Assembly (NCBI GenBank): GCA_029866005.1
Contig: JARXAE010000016.1
Coordinates: 1 to 64,000, forward strand
Length of the DNA: 64,000 nt
Direction: 5' to 3'
Source of the DNA: Fimbriimonas sp.
GTDB lineage: Bacteria; Armatimonadota; Fimbriimonadia; Fimbriimonadales; Fimbriimonadaceae
The notes under the pieces were generated by a model, which made no database searches, was not told the origin of the DNA, and worked only from the letters and a program-made list of their open reading frames with translations. How positions within the stretch are numbered: position 1 is the stretch's first letter; the number at the start of each line of letters is the position of its first letter. Shown here one piece after another: positions 57,819-64,000 of the stretch. A program made the translations under genes and the position numbers.

Positions 57819-58463
57819 TTAGTCTCTTGCTCCGAAAAGCAGGGTTCCAACTCTGATATGGGTTGCTCCTTCCTGGATTCCCACTTCAAAATCGAGGCTC
57901 ATTCCCATGCTGAGATTCTTGGTTCCAATCGATTCTCCAAGATGCCGAAGCTTCCTGAAGTAAGGTCTTGATTGCTCGGGATCCTGTACGACTGGGCCAA
58001 TTGTCATCAGACCTGACAAATTTGCCTGCTCACATCTTATGACATCCTGTACAAAGGTGTCAAGCGAATTTTGTAAAATTCCGCTCTTTTGTTCTTCCTC
58101 GGCAACGTTGACCTCGATAAAGACATCGACGGATTTTTCAGATTTGTTCAACTCTTTTAGTTGCGAACTTGTTTCAATCGTATGTATTGCGTGGCAAATC
58201 TCGGCCGCTCTTCTTGTTTTGTTTGACTGCAGTTTTCCAATGAAATGCCACCGAATGTCTTTGGGTAGTTCTTCGACCTTGGGAACCAGCTCTTGCAGCC
58301 GGCTCTCGCCAAAGTCACGGTGACCAAGATCGTAGAGTTCTTGGATCGCCGAGGCGGGATAGGTCTTAGAGACTGCTATGAGCGTTACCGAGGAGGCGTC
58401 TCTACCGACGGAGTCGCAAGCACGCGCAATGCGATCCTGAATATTTCGGTAACGTTCGATCAT
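57819..58463 (-). CDS. yggS: YggS/PLPBP family PLP-binding protein
   Basis: This is a PLP-homeostasis protein of the alanine-racemase-like fold. The 214-residue protein has VTLIAVSKTYPASAIQELYDLGHRDFGESRLQEL (the PLP lysine is in AVSKTYP), IRWHFIGKLQSNKTRRA, VDVFIEVNVAEEEQKSGI, LSGLMTIGP and the end LSMGMSLDFEVGIQEGATHIRVGTLLFG. It is co-transcribed with sepF. The start at 58463 lies 21 bp from the start of the divergent DUF1801 gene. Confidence 0.94.
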   Translation of the reverse strand: MIERYRNIQDRIARACDSVGRDASSVTLIAVSKTYPASAIQELYDLGHRDFGESRLQELVPKVEELPKDIRWHFIGKLQSNKTRRAAEICHAIHTIETSSQLKELNKSEKSVDVFIEVNVAEEEQKSGILQNSLDTFVQDVIRCEQANLSGLMTIGPVVQDPEQSRPYFRKLRHLGESIGTKNLSMGMSLDFEVGIQEGATHIRVGTLLFGARD

Positions 58464-58484
58464 CCTTCCATTTTCCTGATCAAC

Positions 58485-58955
58485 ATGGCAAACTGGTCGA
58501 GTATGGCGTCAACGCCCGAAGAATTCATCGCCGAACTGCCCGCAGAACGCGTCGTAATCGTTACGGCATTGCGAGAAGTAATCAGAAAGAATCTGCAACC
58601 CGGCTTTGATGAGGGCATTCAATATGGCGGGATCGGCTACTACGTCCCCCACAGTTTGTTTCCAAATGGCTACCACTGTGACCCGAAACAACCCCTACCT
58701 TTCCTGACTTTGACCAACAAAAAGGGGCACGTCGCTCTCCATGCCTTTGGCCTGTATTGCTTGCCAACGCTCAAGGAAAAGTTTGTGGAGGCATTCAATG
58801 CAACGGGCAAGAAGTTGGACATGGGTGCCGGATGCATTCGCTTCAAGAAACTTGAAAACATCCCGCTCGAAGTCATCGGCGATATGGTCAAGGGAATCCG
58901 CGCCGAAGAGTTTGTCCGGCAATACCAATCAATGGTGCCGGACAAGAAGAAGTAG
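58485..58955 (+). CDS. DUF1801 (YdhG-like) domain protein
   Basis: The 156-residue protein has the DUF1801 fold pattern: PEEFIAELPAERVVIVTALREVIRKNL, QYGGIGYYVPHSLFPNGYHCDPKQPLPFLTLTNKKGHVALHAFGLY in outline, then MGAGCIRFKKLENIPLEVIGDMVKGI. The family is small and cytoplasmic with no defined function. ATG 58485 or ATG 58503 could be the start; the longer frame to 58293 runs antisense into yggS and is rejected. It ends 6 bp from the convergent vanW gene. Confidence 0.85.
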   Translation: MANWSSMASTPEEFIAELPAERVVIVTALREVIRKNLQPGFDEGIQYGGIGYYVPHSLFPNGYHCDPKQPLPFLTLTNKKGHVALHAFGLYCLPTLKEKFVEAFNATGKKLDMGAGCIRFKKLENIPLEVIGDMVKGIRAEEFVRQYQSMVPDKKK

Positions 58956-58961
58956 CAGACC

Positions 58962-60338
58962 TTACTCTTGACCGCCACCATTGACTGGCGACACGGTTGA
59001 GGTCCCGGAAATGGACTGCTTTGGAGTCGATGCAGGTCGAGAAGGACCGTACGAGACAATGCGGGGCGACCCGGCATAGTAACTTCGGCCCAGTGGTTCC
59101 TTCTTGATCTCGACGCCGTTTTTCAGAATGTGGCGAAATGTGTAGATCGACCTGGTCGAAGCGCCTTTTTCGGTTACACGAACTGCACCTGGTGGAAGTG
59201 AGGGATCAAAGCTTCGCTTTTCGCCTCTGCTAGATGACCGCAACCCGCTCGAACTGATTTTAACACTGATTGTTGGATCCTTCTTCCCAAGGATTCTCCA
59301 GCAAAGCGTTCCGGGTTTGTATTCGGCAGCCAGAACGATTGGGGTTTCCATATTGTTCTCAATGACCAAATCTTGCGCCCCCCAGTTGACAGTCGCGTCG
59401 CGACCGACCGGAACGTACGGAACGGGAAGCGAGTGGTTCGTCCTTTCCACAATCTTCAGGTTGGCAAACAAAGATGCATTGTAGAGGGTTGTTGAAACCT
59501 GACAGATTCCGCCTCCAACACCCGTTTCGTGCCGTCCATTCACGAACACCGGAGCTTCGCGGAAGCCACCCTTAACTGTGCGCTGTCCAACGGTCTGGTT
59601 GAAGCTGAATCGTTCACCCGGAAGAAGCACGACTCCATCGATTTTCCCAGTAGCCAGACGGATATTGTTCGAGCGATCCCGGACTCCGGCATTGAAGTTC
59701 GTCTTGAACTCGGAAACGACATCCGTTATCTGAGCAAGAACTTCGTCGGACAACTTCTTGGGTGCCTGCTTGATCGGGACTTCGACAACTTGATCATCCT
59801 GCACAGCGGCGATGACGGCGGACGCAAGGTTCGACTCGTCGACGGTCAGCACCGGTGTTTCTGGCGTTCGTTGAATTTGTCCCCCAATAAACTTCACCTT
59901 TGCGGGGGCTGGAGGGCCGAAGATTTTGGAAACAACAGATTTTAGAGGCCCCAAGTCAACCCTGTTCGGCTTGAAGATGGGATTGAAAACTTGCTTGTCG
60001 TCGGAGCCCATCACTTGTCCAACCACCCCTTCGACGGGGACTTGGGCAACCGAAGCGACATCGTCGATGACAACTCCAAGTTGGGTGGCGCTAAAGGTTT
60101 CTTTTGCCGTTTTGTCCTGAATTTTCAGGTTGAGTGGTCTTGGGCGAACCGCATCCCACCAAATACGAACCTTCTTTTGAGCCTCGCTTACAGTTAGACC
60201 GCCAACATCAACGATTCCAATTTGGCTTCCCTTTTTGAGTTTCGGCTCAACAGTTTGAGACACACCTGCTAGGACGATCGATACAATCGCGACACTCGAC
60301 AAAGCAACAACGCCAGCGCGTTTCATAAAGGCATTCAT
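58962..60338 (-). CDS. VanW family protein with peptidoglycan-binding-like domain
   Basis: From ATG 60338 the product has 458 residues. An N-terminal membrane anchor or signal (about 8-28) comes first. Two PG_binding_4-like repeats follow (about 40-190; VGGLTVSEAQKKVRIWWD and FSATQLGVVID). The VanW domain (about 225-345) has LLPGERFSFNQTVGQRT, GGGICQVSTTLYNASLFANLKIVERTNHSLPVPYVPVGRDATV in outline, and a G5-like C-terminus ends in a Ser/Pro-rich tail. VanW proteins are exported and of unknown biochemical role. TTG 60347 is the longer start. TAGATT (60351-60346, minus strand) lies seven bases before ATG 60338. Confidence 0.9.
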   Translation of the reverse strand: MNAFMKRAGVVALSSVAIVSIVLAGVSQTVEPKLKKGSQIGIVDVGGLTVSEAQKKVRIWWDAVRPRPLNLKIQDKTAKETFSATQLGVVIDDVASVAQVPVEGVVGQVMGSDDKQVFNPIFKPNRVDLGPLKSVVSKIFGPPAPAKVKFIGGQIQRTPETPVLTVDESNLASAVIAAVQDDQVVEVPIKQAPKKLSDEVLAQITDVVSEFKTNFNAGVRDRSNNIRLATGKIDGVVLLPGERFSFNQTVGQRTVKGGFREAPVFVNGRHETGVGGGICQVSTTLYNASLFANLKIVERTNHSLPVPYVPVGRDATVNWGAQDLVIENNMETPIVLAAEYKPGTLCWRILGKKDPTISVKISSSGLRSSSRGEKRSFDPSLPPGAVRVTEKGASTRSIYTFRHILKNGVEIKKEPLGRSYYAGSPRIVSYGPSRPASTPKQSISGTSTVSPVNGGGQE

Positions 60339-60418
60339 ATACGCCAATCTACAGCGACATGAGTATGACGAACTTCCGACCTCAAATGATTCAATTTTCG
60401 GCGGTCATAATAGATGAT

Positions 60419-61291
60419 GTGCAAAAGCTAGTTTGGTTCAATGGCACCGTTGGTCCGCTCGAAACGGCGATGATTCCCGCGGCTGATCACTGTCACCTTT
60501 ATGGAGACGGACTTTTCGAAGGAATTCGGATCTACCATCACAAGGTCTTCAAACTTGATGAGCACCTCGACCGGCTTTACCACGGCATCAAATATCTCAA
60601 CTTCAAAATGTCGATCTCACAACCCGAGCTGAGGGCGATCATCCTAGACACTTGCACCAAATCGGATATGGAAGCCGGCTATATTCGCCTGAACGTGACT
60701 CGCGGCACTGGACTCGGACTTGACCCAAGCAAAATTGATACCGAGCCGAACGTCATGGTGATGATCAACACTCTTGCTCTGTATCCGCCCGAGGCGTACG
60801 AAACTGGGCTTGATGTTGTCACAACTAGCTTCAAGACAATTCCTGCAGACGCGCTGGATCCACGCCTTAAGTGCATCGGTAAGTACGCTTCAAACATCTT
60901 GGCTAAGCAAGAGGCGAACTTCCGCGGAGCTGGAGAAGGTTTGATGCTGAATCATCAGGGCAACGTCGCCGAGTGTACGGGCGATAACATTTTCGTGATC
61001 CAGAATGGAGTCATCCGAACCCCTGACCCTGCCAGCGGAATCCTGAAGGGCGTGACTAGAGATGCGGTGATGGGCTTGGCTCGAGCCGCGGGCCACCCGG
61101 TTGAGGAGTGCAAACTCACTCCATTTGACCTTTACGCCGCCGATGAGTGTTTCCTCACAGGGACCGCGGCCGAGGTCATCCCGATGGTAACCCTTGATAG
61201 CCGGCCAATCGGAGACGGCAAACCTGGTCCGATCACTAAGCAACTGGTCGAGCTCTACCGCGAAGAGACCAAGAACGGCGTCCCGTTCTGA
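60419..61291 (+). CDS. ilvE: Branched-chain amino acid aminotransferase (fold IV)
   Basis: IlvE interconverts branched-chain 2-oxoacids and amino acids. The 290-residue protein (from GTG 60419) has VWFNGTVGPLETAMIPAADHCHLYGDGLFEGIRIY, YIRLNVTRGTGLGLDP and the PLP lysine in DPRLKCIGKYASNI. It continues with NHQGNVAECTGDNIFVI and ECFLTGTAAEVIPMV; the EGIRxY and GTAAEV motifs fit IlvE rather than D-amino-acid transaminase. GTG 60419 is preferred to ATG 60359 because VQKLVWFNG aligns with the family start and CATAAT (60406-60411) lies seven bases upstream. The longer start gives 310 residues. Confidence 0.88.
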   Translation: MQKLVWFNGTVGPLETAMIPAADHCHLYGDGLFEGIRIYHHKVFKLDEHLDRLYHGIKYLNFKMSISQPELRAIILDTCTKSDMEAGYIRLNVTRGTGLGLDPSKIDTEPNVMVMINTLALYPPEAYETGLDVVTTSFKTIPADALDPRLKCIGKYASNILAKQEANFRGAGEGLMLNHQGNVAECTGDNIFVIQNGVIRTPDPASGILKGVTRDAVMGLARAAGHPVEECKLTPFDLYAADECFLTGTAAEVIPMVTLDSRPIGDGKPGPITKQLVELYREETKNGVPF

Positions 61292-61296
61292 GCCTG

Positions 61297-61554
61297 ATGA
61301 CCTGCGCTGAATGCCTCCGTCCGAAGACTCTCCAAGTCACGGAAGGGGGCATTTCCTTTGCGGTTTGCTCGGCATGCGAACGGTTACGACCGATTAACCG
61401 GTTACTCCAATTGCAACAACCACAACAGCCTCTCGACGCTTGCCCCGTGTGTAAAACCAAGCGAGCGACAGTGAAAAAGACCGGTTTAGTAGGTTGTCCG
61501 GTGTGTTACGAGATATTTGATGAGAATATCCGTGAGATTCTAGGTCAAAATTAG
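61297..61554 (+). CDS. McsA-like double zinc-ribbon protein
   Basis: The 85-residue protein has two four-cysteine modules: CAEC-17-CSAC near the start, and CPVC...GLVGCPVCYEIFDENI at the end (about 49-78). The second is the signature of the McsA zinc finger (CxxC...tGrlGCxxCY). The UVR helix of full McsA is absent. McsA activates the McsB arginine kinase in Firmicutes; no mcsB or clpC is in the window, so the role here is open. It starts 5 bp after ilvE and ends 6 bp before the DUF4397-type gene, indicating one transcript. Confidence 0.78.
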   Translation: MTCAECLRPKTLQVTEGGISFAVCSACERLRPINRLLQLQQPQQPLDACPVCKTKRATVKKTGLVGCPVCYEIFDENIREILGQN

Positions 61555-61560
61555 ATTCAA

Positions 61561-62262
61561 ATGAAATGTGCTCGAATTGTCGGTTTGGGGGCGTTGGCGA
61601 TCACGATTCTCGCCTGCGGTGGAGGAGGCGGAACTCCGGCTGAGCTACCTGATCCGAATTTTAGATTAGTCAACCTGGCACCGGGAGTTTCATTAGATTT
61701 TTATGTCAACGATGCCGTGGCGGTTTCTAATGTTGGCTTCGGAGCGACTTCTACCTCCTTCAGATCAACCAAGAGCGAGGAACAAGACTTTTCAGTTAAT
61801 GAGAATGCGAGCAGTATCGTCATTGATTCCCAAGCAAAGACTCTTAACAAGAATTCCAACCACCTCGCGATTGCATTTGGTCTCAAGGACTTCGGCACAG
61901 AGAACCTCAAGCGACTTCGATTTGATTTCTTTGAAGTGAACCGCTTGGTTCCGAATGGCAATAAATCACGGGTTTACGCGTTTAACTCGTTTGTCCGATC
62001 AACTGGAGAAGACTCCTATGCGGTGACGTTCAAGAATCCTGGACTCAACCCAGTCATTCAGTTCAACGCCATCGACTTTGGTCAAATAACATCCAACGAA
62101 ATTGACGCCGGCCCGACCACTCTCACTGCGCAACGTCAGTTCACGGAGAGTGAGGTTGTCACCGTGACGCAGAACTTTGAAGCAGGAAAGATCTATCTGA
62201 TGGTTTTCGGAGGCCAAGAACCTTCTCCAACGATCACATTTTTTGAGATTCAGCCGAAATAG
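61561..62262 (+). CDS. Lipoprotein, DUF4397-like
   Basis: The 233-residue protein has a lipoprotein signal (MKCARIVGLGALAITILACGG). A beta-rich part resembles DUF4397 domains (FRLVNLAPGVSLDFYVNDAVAVSNVGFGATSTSF, SEVVTVTQNFEAGKIYLMVFGG). The match is by pattern, not motif-exact. Such domains occur in surface proteins with no known activity. It follows the McsA-like gene by 6 bp. The C-terminal IQPK ends at 62262. Confidence 0.72.
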   Translation: MKCARIVGLGALAITILACGGGGGTPAELPDPNFRLVNLAPGVSLDFYVNDAVAVSNVGFGATSTSFRSTKSEEQDFSVNENASSIVIDSQAKTLNKNSNHLAIAFGLKDFGTENLKRLRFDFFEVNRLVPNGNKSRVYAFNSFVRSTGEDSYAVTFKNPGLNPVIQFNAIDFGQITSNEIDAGPTTLTAQRQFTESEVVTVTQNFEAGKIYLMVFGGQEPSPTITFFEIQPK

Positions 62263-62297
62263 CGGAACGTGTTTGGCGTTCAATCATAATGATGGTT

Positions 62298-62735
62298 ATG
62301 ATCGCGTCATCTTTGGTCGCTCTCTCGATGGTTGCAGCTCCGGTACTGGAGTTCAAGGTTTCCGCTACGCCAGGCAAGGACGGCTTGGTCACTGGTAGCT
62401 TGACCGTAAAGATTCCGGAGGGTTGGCATGCGTATCAGAACCCGCCGAAGAGTGAGTACGAAAACCCAGTCACCCTGACCACCAAAACCAAGAAATTTAA
62501 GCTCACGAAGGTGACTTATCCAAAAGGGATCGCGATGATGTCTTCCGGTAACGACTCTCTTGTGTATGAGGGCTCAATCAAAATCGACTTCGTTGGAGGC
62601 TTCGAAAAGGGCTTCAAGCCTAGCAAGAAGGGCTACGAAGCGGTTCTTGATTTTGGATATCAGCTCTGCGACGCTTCCACATGCATCCCGCCAACATCAG
62701 CTGCAGTGAAACTCGTTTGGAAGCCAAAGAAGTGA
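62298..62735 (+). CDS. Exported stand-alone DsbD alpha-domain (PF11412-type) protein
   Basis: The 145-residue protein (ATG 62298) has a signal peptide (MIASSLVALSMVAAPVLEF). One domain resembles the N-terminal periplasmic domain of DsbD: GSLTVKIPEGWHAYQNPPKSE, then YEAVLDFGYQLCDASTCIPPTSA with a Cys pair spaced CxxxxxC. It lacks the membrane DsbD-beta and thioredoxin domains, so it would depend on another electron source. CATAAT (62285-62290) lies seven bases before ATG 62298; the ATGs at 62289 and 62292 overlap that box. Its stop overlaps the GTG of kdsA. Confidence 0.75.
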   Translation: MIASSLVALSMVAAPVLEFKVSATPGKDGLVTGSLTVKIPEGWHAYQNPPKSEYENPVTLTTKTKKFKLTKVTYPKGIAMMSSGNDSLVYEGSIKIDFVGGFEKGFKPSKKGYEAVLDFGYQLCDASTCIPPTSAAVKLVWKPKK

Positions 62736-63553
62736 ATTCCTTTTCGGTTGGCTCATTTGCAATCGGCGACGGCTCTCTGACGATTATCGGTGGCCCGTGC
62801 CTCGCTGAGTCGCAGGGACTTTGCGAAGATGTCTGTGGCACGTTGCAATCTGTTTGTGCCGAGCTTGGGCTGAACTACATCTTCAAGGCGTCGTTCGATA
62901 AGGCAAATCGAACCTCCGCTGGTTCGGTTCGTGGGGCTGGTCAAGCGGCTGGTCTTGGGATTATCGACTCGGTTGGAAAGAAGTTTGGAGTTCCGACGAC
63001 TACGGACATTCATCTCCCCGCTCAGGCGGCCGAAGTCGCTGCGGTCGTGGACATCCTCCAGATTCCGGCGTTTTTGTGCCGACAGTCCGATTTGCTAGAA
63101 GCGGCCGCGTTGACTGGTAAGCCGGTGAACGTTAAGAAGGGACAGTTTTTGGCTCCGGGCGACACGCTTAATATCGTCCAAAAGATGCAGTCGTTTGGCG
63201 CAAAAGGGACGATGCTTTGCGAACGGGGAACGACGTTTGGTTACAACACGCTGATCGTCGATATGCCAGGTCTTGAGACAATGCGGTCGTTTGGGGTTCC
63301 GGTTTGCTTCGACGCCACCCACTCGGCCCAGCGACCAGGCGGTGCAGGCACGACAACTGGCGGGGTTCGGGAGTCGATTCCGGCGATGGTTCGGGCTGCA
63401 GTTGCGGTCGGGATTGATGCACTTTTCTTAGAGTGTCATCCGGATCCCGCAAACGCTTTGAGCGACGCGGCCACTCAGTGGCCACTGCATCGCATCCGCG
63501 AGATTTTGGAACCCGCCGTTGCAATTCGAGCAGCTCTAGCCGCCAAAGGCTAG
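62732..63553 (+). CDS. kdsA: 3-deoxy-8-phosphooctulonate (KDO-8-P) synthase
   Basis: KdsA condenses PEP with arabinose-5-phosphate to make KDO-8-P for LPS. The 273-residue protein has LTIIGGPCLAESQGL, FKASFDKANRTSAGSVRG, PTTTDIHLPAQA, FLCRQSDLLEAAA, KKGQFLAPGD, LCERGTTFGYNTLIVDM, CFDATHSAQRPGGAGTTTGG and LFLECHPDPANALSDA. The Cys in GGPCLAE marks the metal-dependent class. GTG 62732 overlaps the previous stop (GTGA) with GGAAG upstream; longer residues to 62681 are antisense-like. The other kds genes are not in the window. Confidence 0.95.
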   Translation: MNSFSVGSFAIGDGSLTIIGGPCLAESQGLCEDVCGTLQSVCAELGLNYIFKASFDKANRTSAGSVRGAGQAAGLGIIDSVGKKFGVPTTTDIHLPAQAAEVAAVVDILQIPAFLCRQSDLLEAAALTGKPVNVKKGQFLAPGDTLNIVQKMQSFGAKGTMLCERGTTFGYNTLIVDMPGLETMRSFGVPVCFDATHSAQRPGGAGTTTGGVRESIPAMVRAAVAVGIDALFLECHPDPANALSDAATQWPLHRIREILEPAVAIRAALAAKG

Positions 63554-64000
63554 GCACCCATCGCGAGACGCATTGAATCAGCGACTAGTTGGAGTCGCTC
63601 TTCCTCCGGAAGCTCCTTCAATGTGTCATCAAAGGGTTCTGCTTCAACCGGGCCGCAGTAGCCTATCTCTCGCAGAGCCGCCATGAAATCTTTCAGCGGC
63701 AATACACCGGTTGTGCCGGGCAGGCCCCGTTTGTTATCGACTAATTGATCTCGCTCTAAGCCTAGCGGGGCGTCGTTGATATGGACGAGGACAATCTTCG
63801 ACTCGGGCACTTTCAGGACGTCTTCAACCGAACCACCTGAGGTGTACAAATGCCACAGATCGAGCAGAATTCCCACGTTAGGTCCGATCTCCGATCCGAC
63901 TCGCATCATCTCTTTCATGGTGTACACCCAAGGGAATCGGAAGGAGTCGCGGAGTGTCTTGGGGCCAATGAACTCCATTCCGAAGCTCATGCCGTGGTCA
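63550..64000 (-). CDS. Sugar phosphate isomerase/epimerase, C-terminal part
   Basis: The gene runs beyond the right edge; the visible ~150 residues (from DHGMSFGMEFIGPKTLRDSF) are the C-terminal half of a TIM-barrel isomerase of the PF01261 type. Metal-ligand segments are LDLWHLYTSGG (Asp-His), VLVHINDAPLG and the closing EAEPFDDTL. The closest families are hydroxypyruvate isomerase or inositol-type epimerases; the substrate is unknown. Its stop overlaps the end of kdsA by 4 bp, convergently. It is related in fold to the isomerase at 1673-2479 but clearly a different subfamily. Confidence 0.8.
   Translation of the reverse strand, partial: DHGMSFGMEFIGPKTLRDSFRFPWVYTMKEMMRVGSEIGPNVGILLDLWHLYTSGGSVEDVLKVPESKIVLVHINDAPLGLERDQLVDNKRGLPGTTGVLPLKDFMAALREIGYCGPVEAEPFDDTLKELPEEERLQLVADSMRLAMGA

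Noticed and set aside
58293-58484. Longer start of the DUF1801 gene
   Set aside because: These codons are antisense to yggS, and the DUF1801 domain begins only after 58503.

Overview
The window looks like a chromosome segment of a diderm, LPS-bearing, flagellated bacterium. The best guess is Armatimonadota (Fimbriimonadia-like). This is inferred from the pseudopilin leader [19 protein letters not shown] followed by FPVFAQAK, a PEP-CTERM exported protein, and the mix of LptD, LptF/G, KdsA, Lon/Hsp20, RND efflux and a full flagellar export cluster. No 16S rRNA or tRNA gene lies in the window to confirm it. Gene density is high, most gaps are under 100 bp, and many neighbours overlap by 1-29 bp.

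Layout. 1-3776: the start of a sigma factor, a DUF4446 protein, signal peptidase I with a Nudix hydrolase, a sugar-phosphate isomerase, an RNase H-like nuclease and a secreted orphan. 3852-6984: ccmE-ccmF-panD, with a CxxxY-type CcmE. 7052-7715: two coupled Cys-rich exported proteins. 7780-11852: a pseudopilin, an acyl-ACP desaturase, an Ig-like lipoprotein, a hypothetical protein, and a PEP-CTERM gene lying between two copies of an ~85-bp element. 12334-13545: promoter, L10 leader, rplJ, rplL and terminator, without rplK/rplA or rpoBC. 13492-19491: a membrane protein, an M19-type peptidase, a lactonase-fold protein and a GT39-like membrane protein. 19630-24368: plsY, a zinc-ribbon membrane protein, lptF/G and lptD as one overlapping operon. 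24426-29186: a TIGR03790 protein, manC and a GH20 protein.

29197-32707 groups polyphosphate and alarmone enzymes: ppk1 and ppx on one strand, with a small HD (p)ppGpp-hydrolase-like gene diverging 26 bp away. mgtE follows, with a leader that can mask its ribosome binding site. 34259-40624: a membrane orphan, an MFS-hsp20-lon operon, a GT4 glycosyltransferase and a fasciclin protein. 40718-47188: a tripartite RND efflux operon led by an AbrB-like regulator. 47334-47930: rplU-rpmA. 48029-54352: fliL-M-N-O-P-Q-small ORF-R-flhB, all on the minus strand. 54401-64000: a GNAT enzyme, an orphan pheS, an MFS carrier, yggS-sepF, a DUF1801 protein, vanW, ilvE, a McsA-like zinc protein, a DUF4397-type lipoprotein, a DsbD alpha-domain protein, kdsA and the end of another sugar-phosphate isomerase.

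Two window-wide themes stand out. First, many transcript-leading genes have a TAnnnT or CATAAT hexamer only 4-7 nt before the start codon and no Shine-Dalgarno, which suggests frequent leaderless mRNAs. Second, several leaders carry structure: the L10 leader, a 12-bp anti-Shine-Dalgarno helix ahead of mgtE, and a twice-occurring element (10978-11062, 12158-12241) with a pseudoknot-capable loop whose base change is compensated between the copies. No CRISPR array, insertion sequence, prophage, rRNA or tRNA was recognised.
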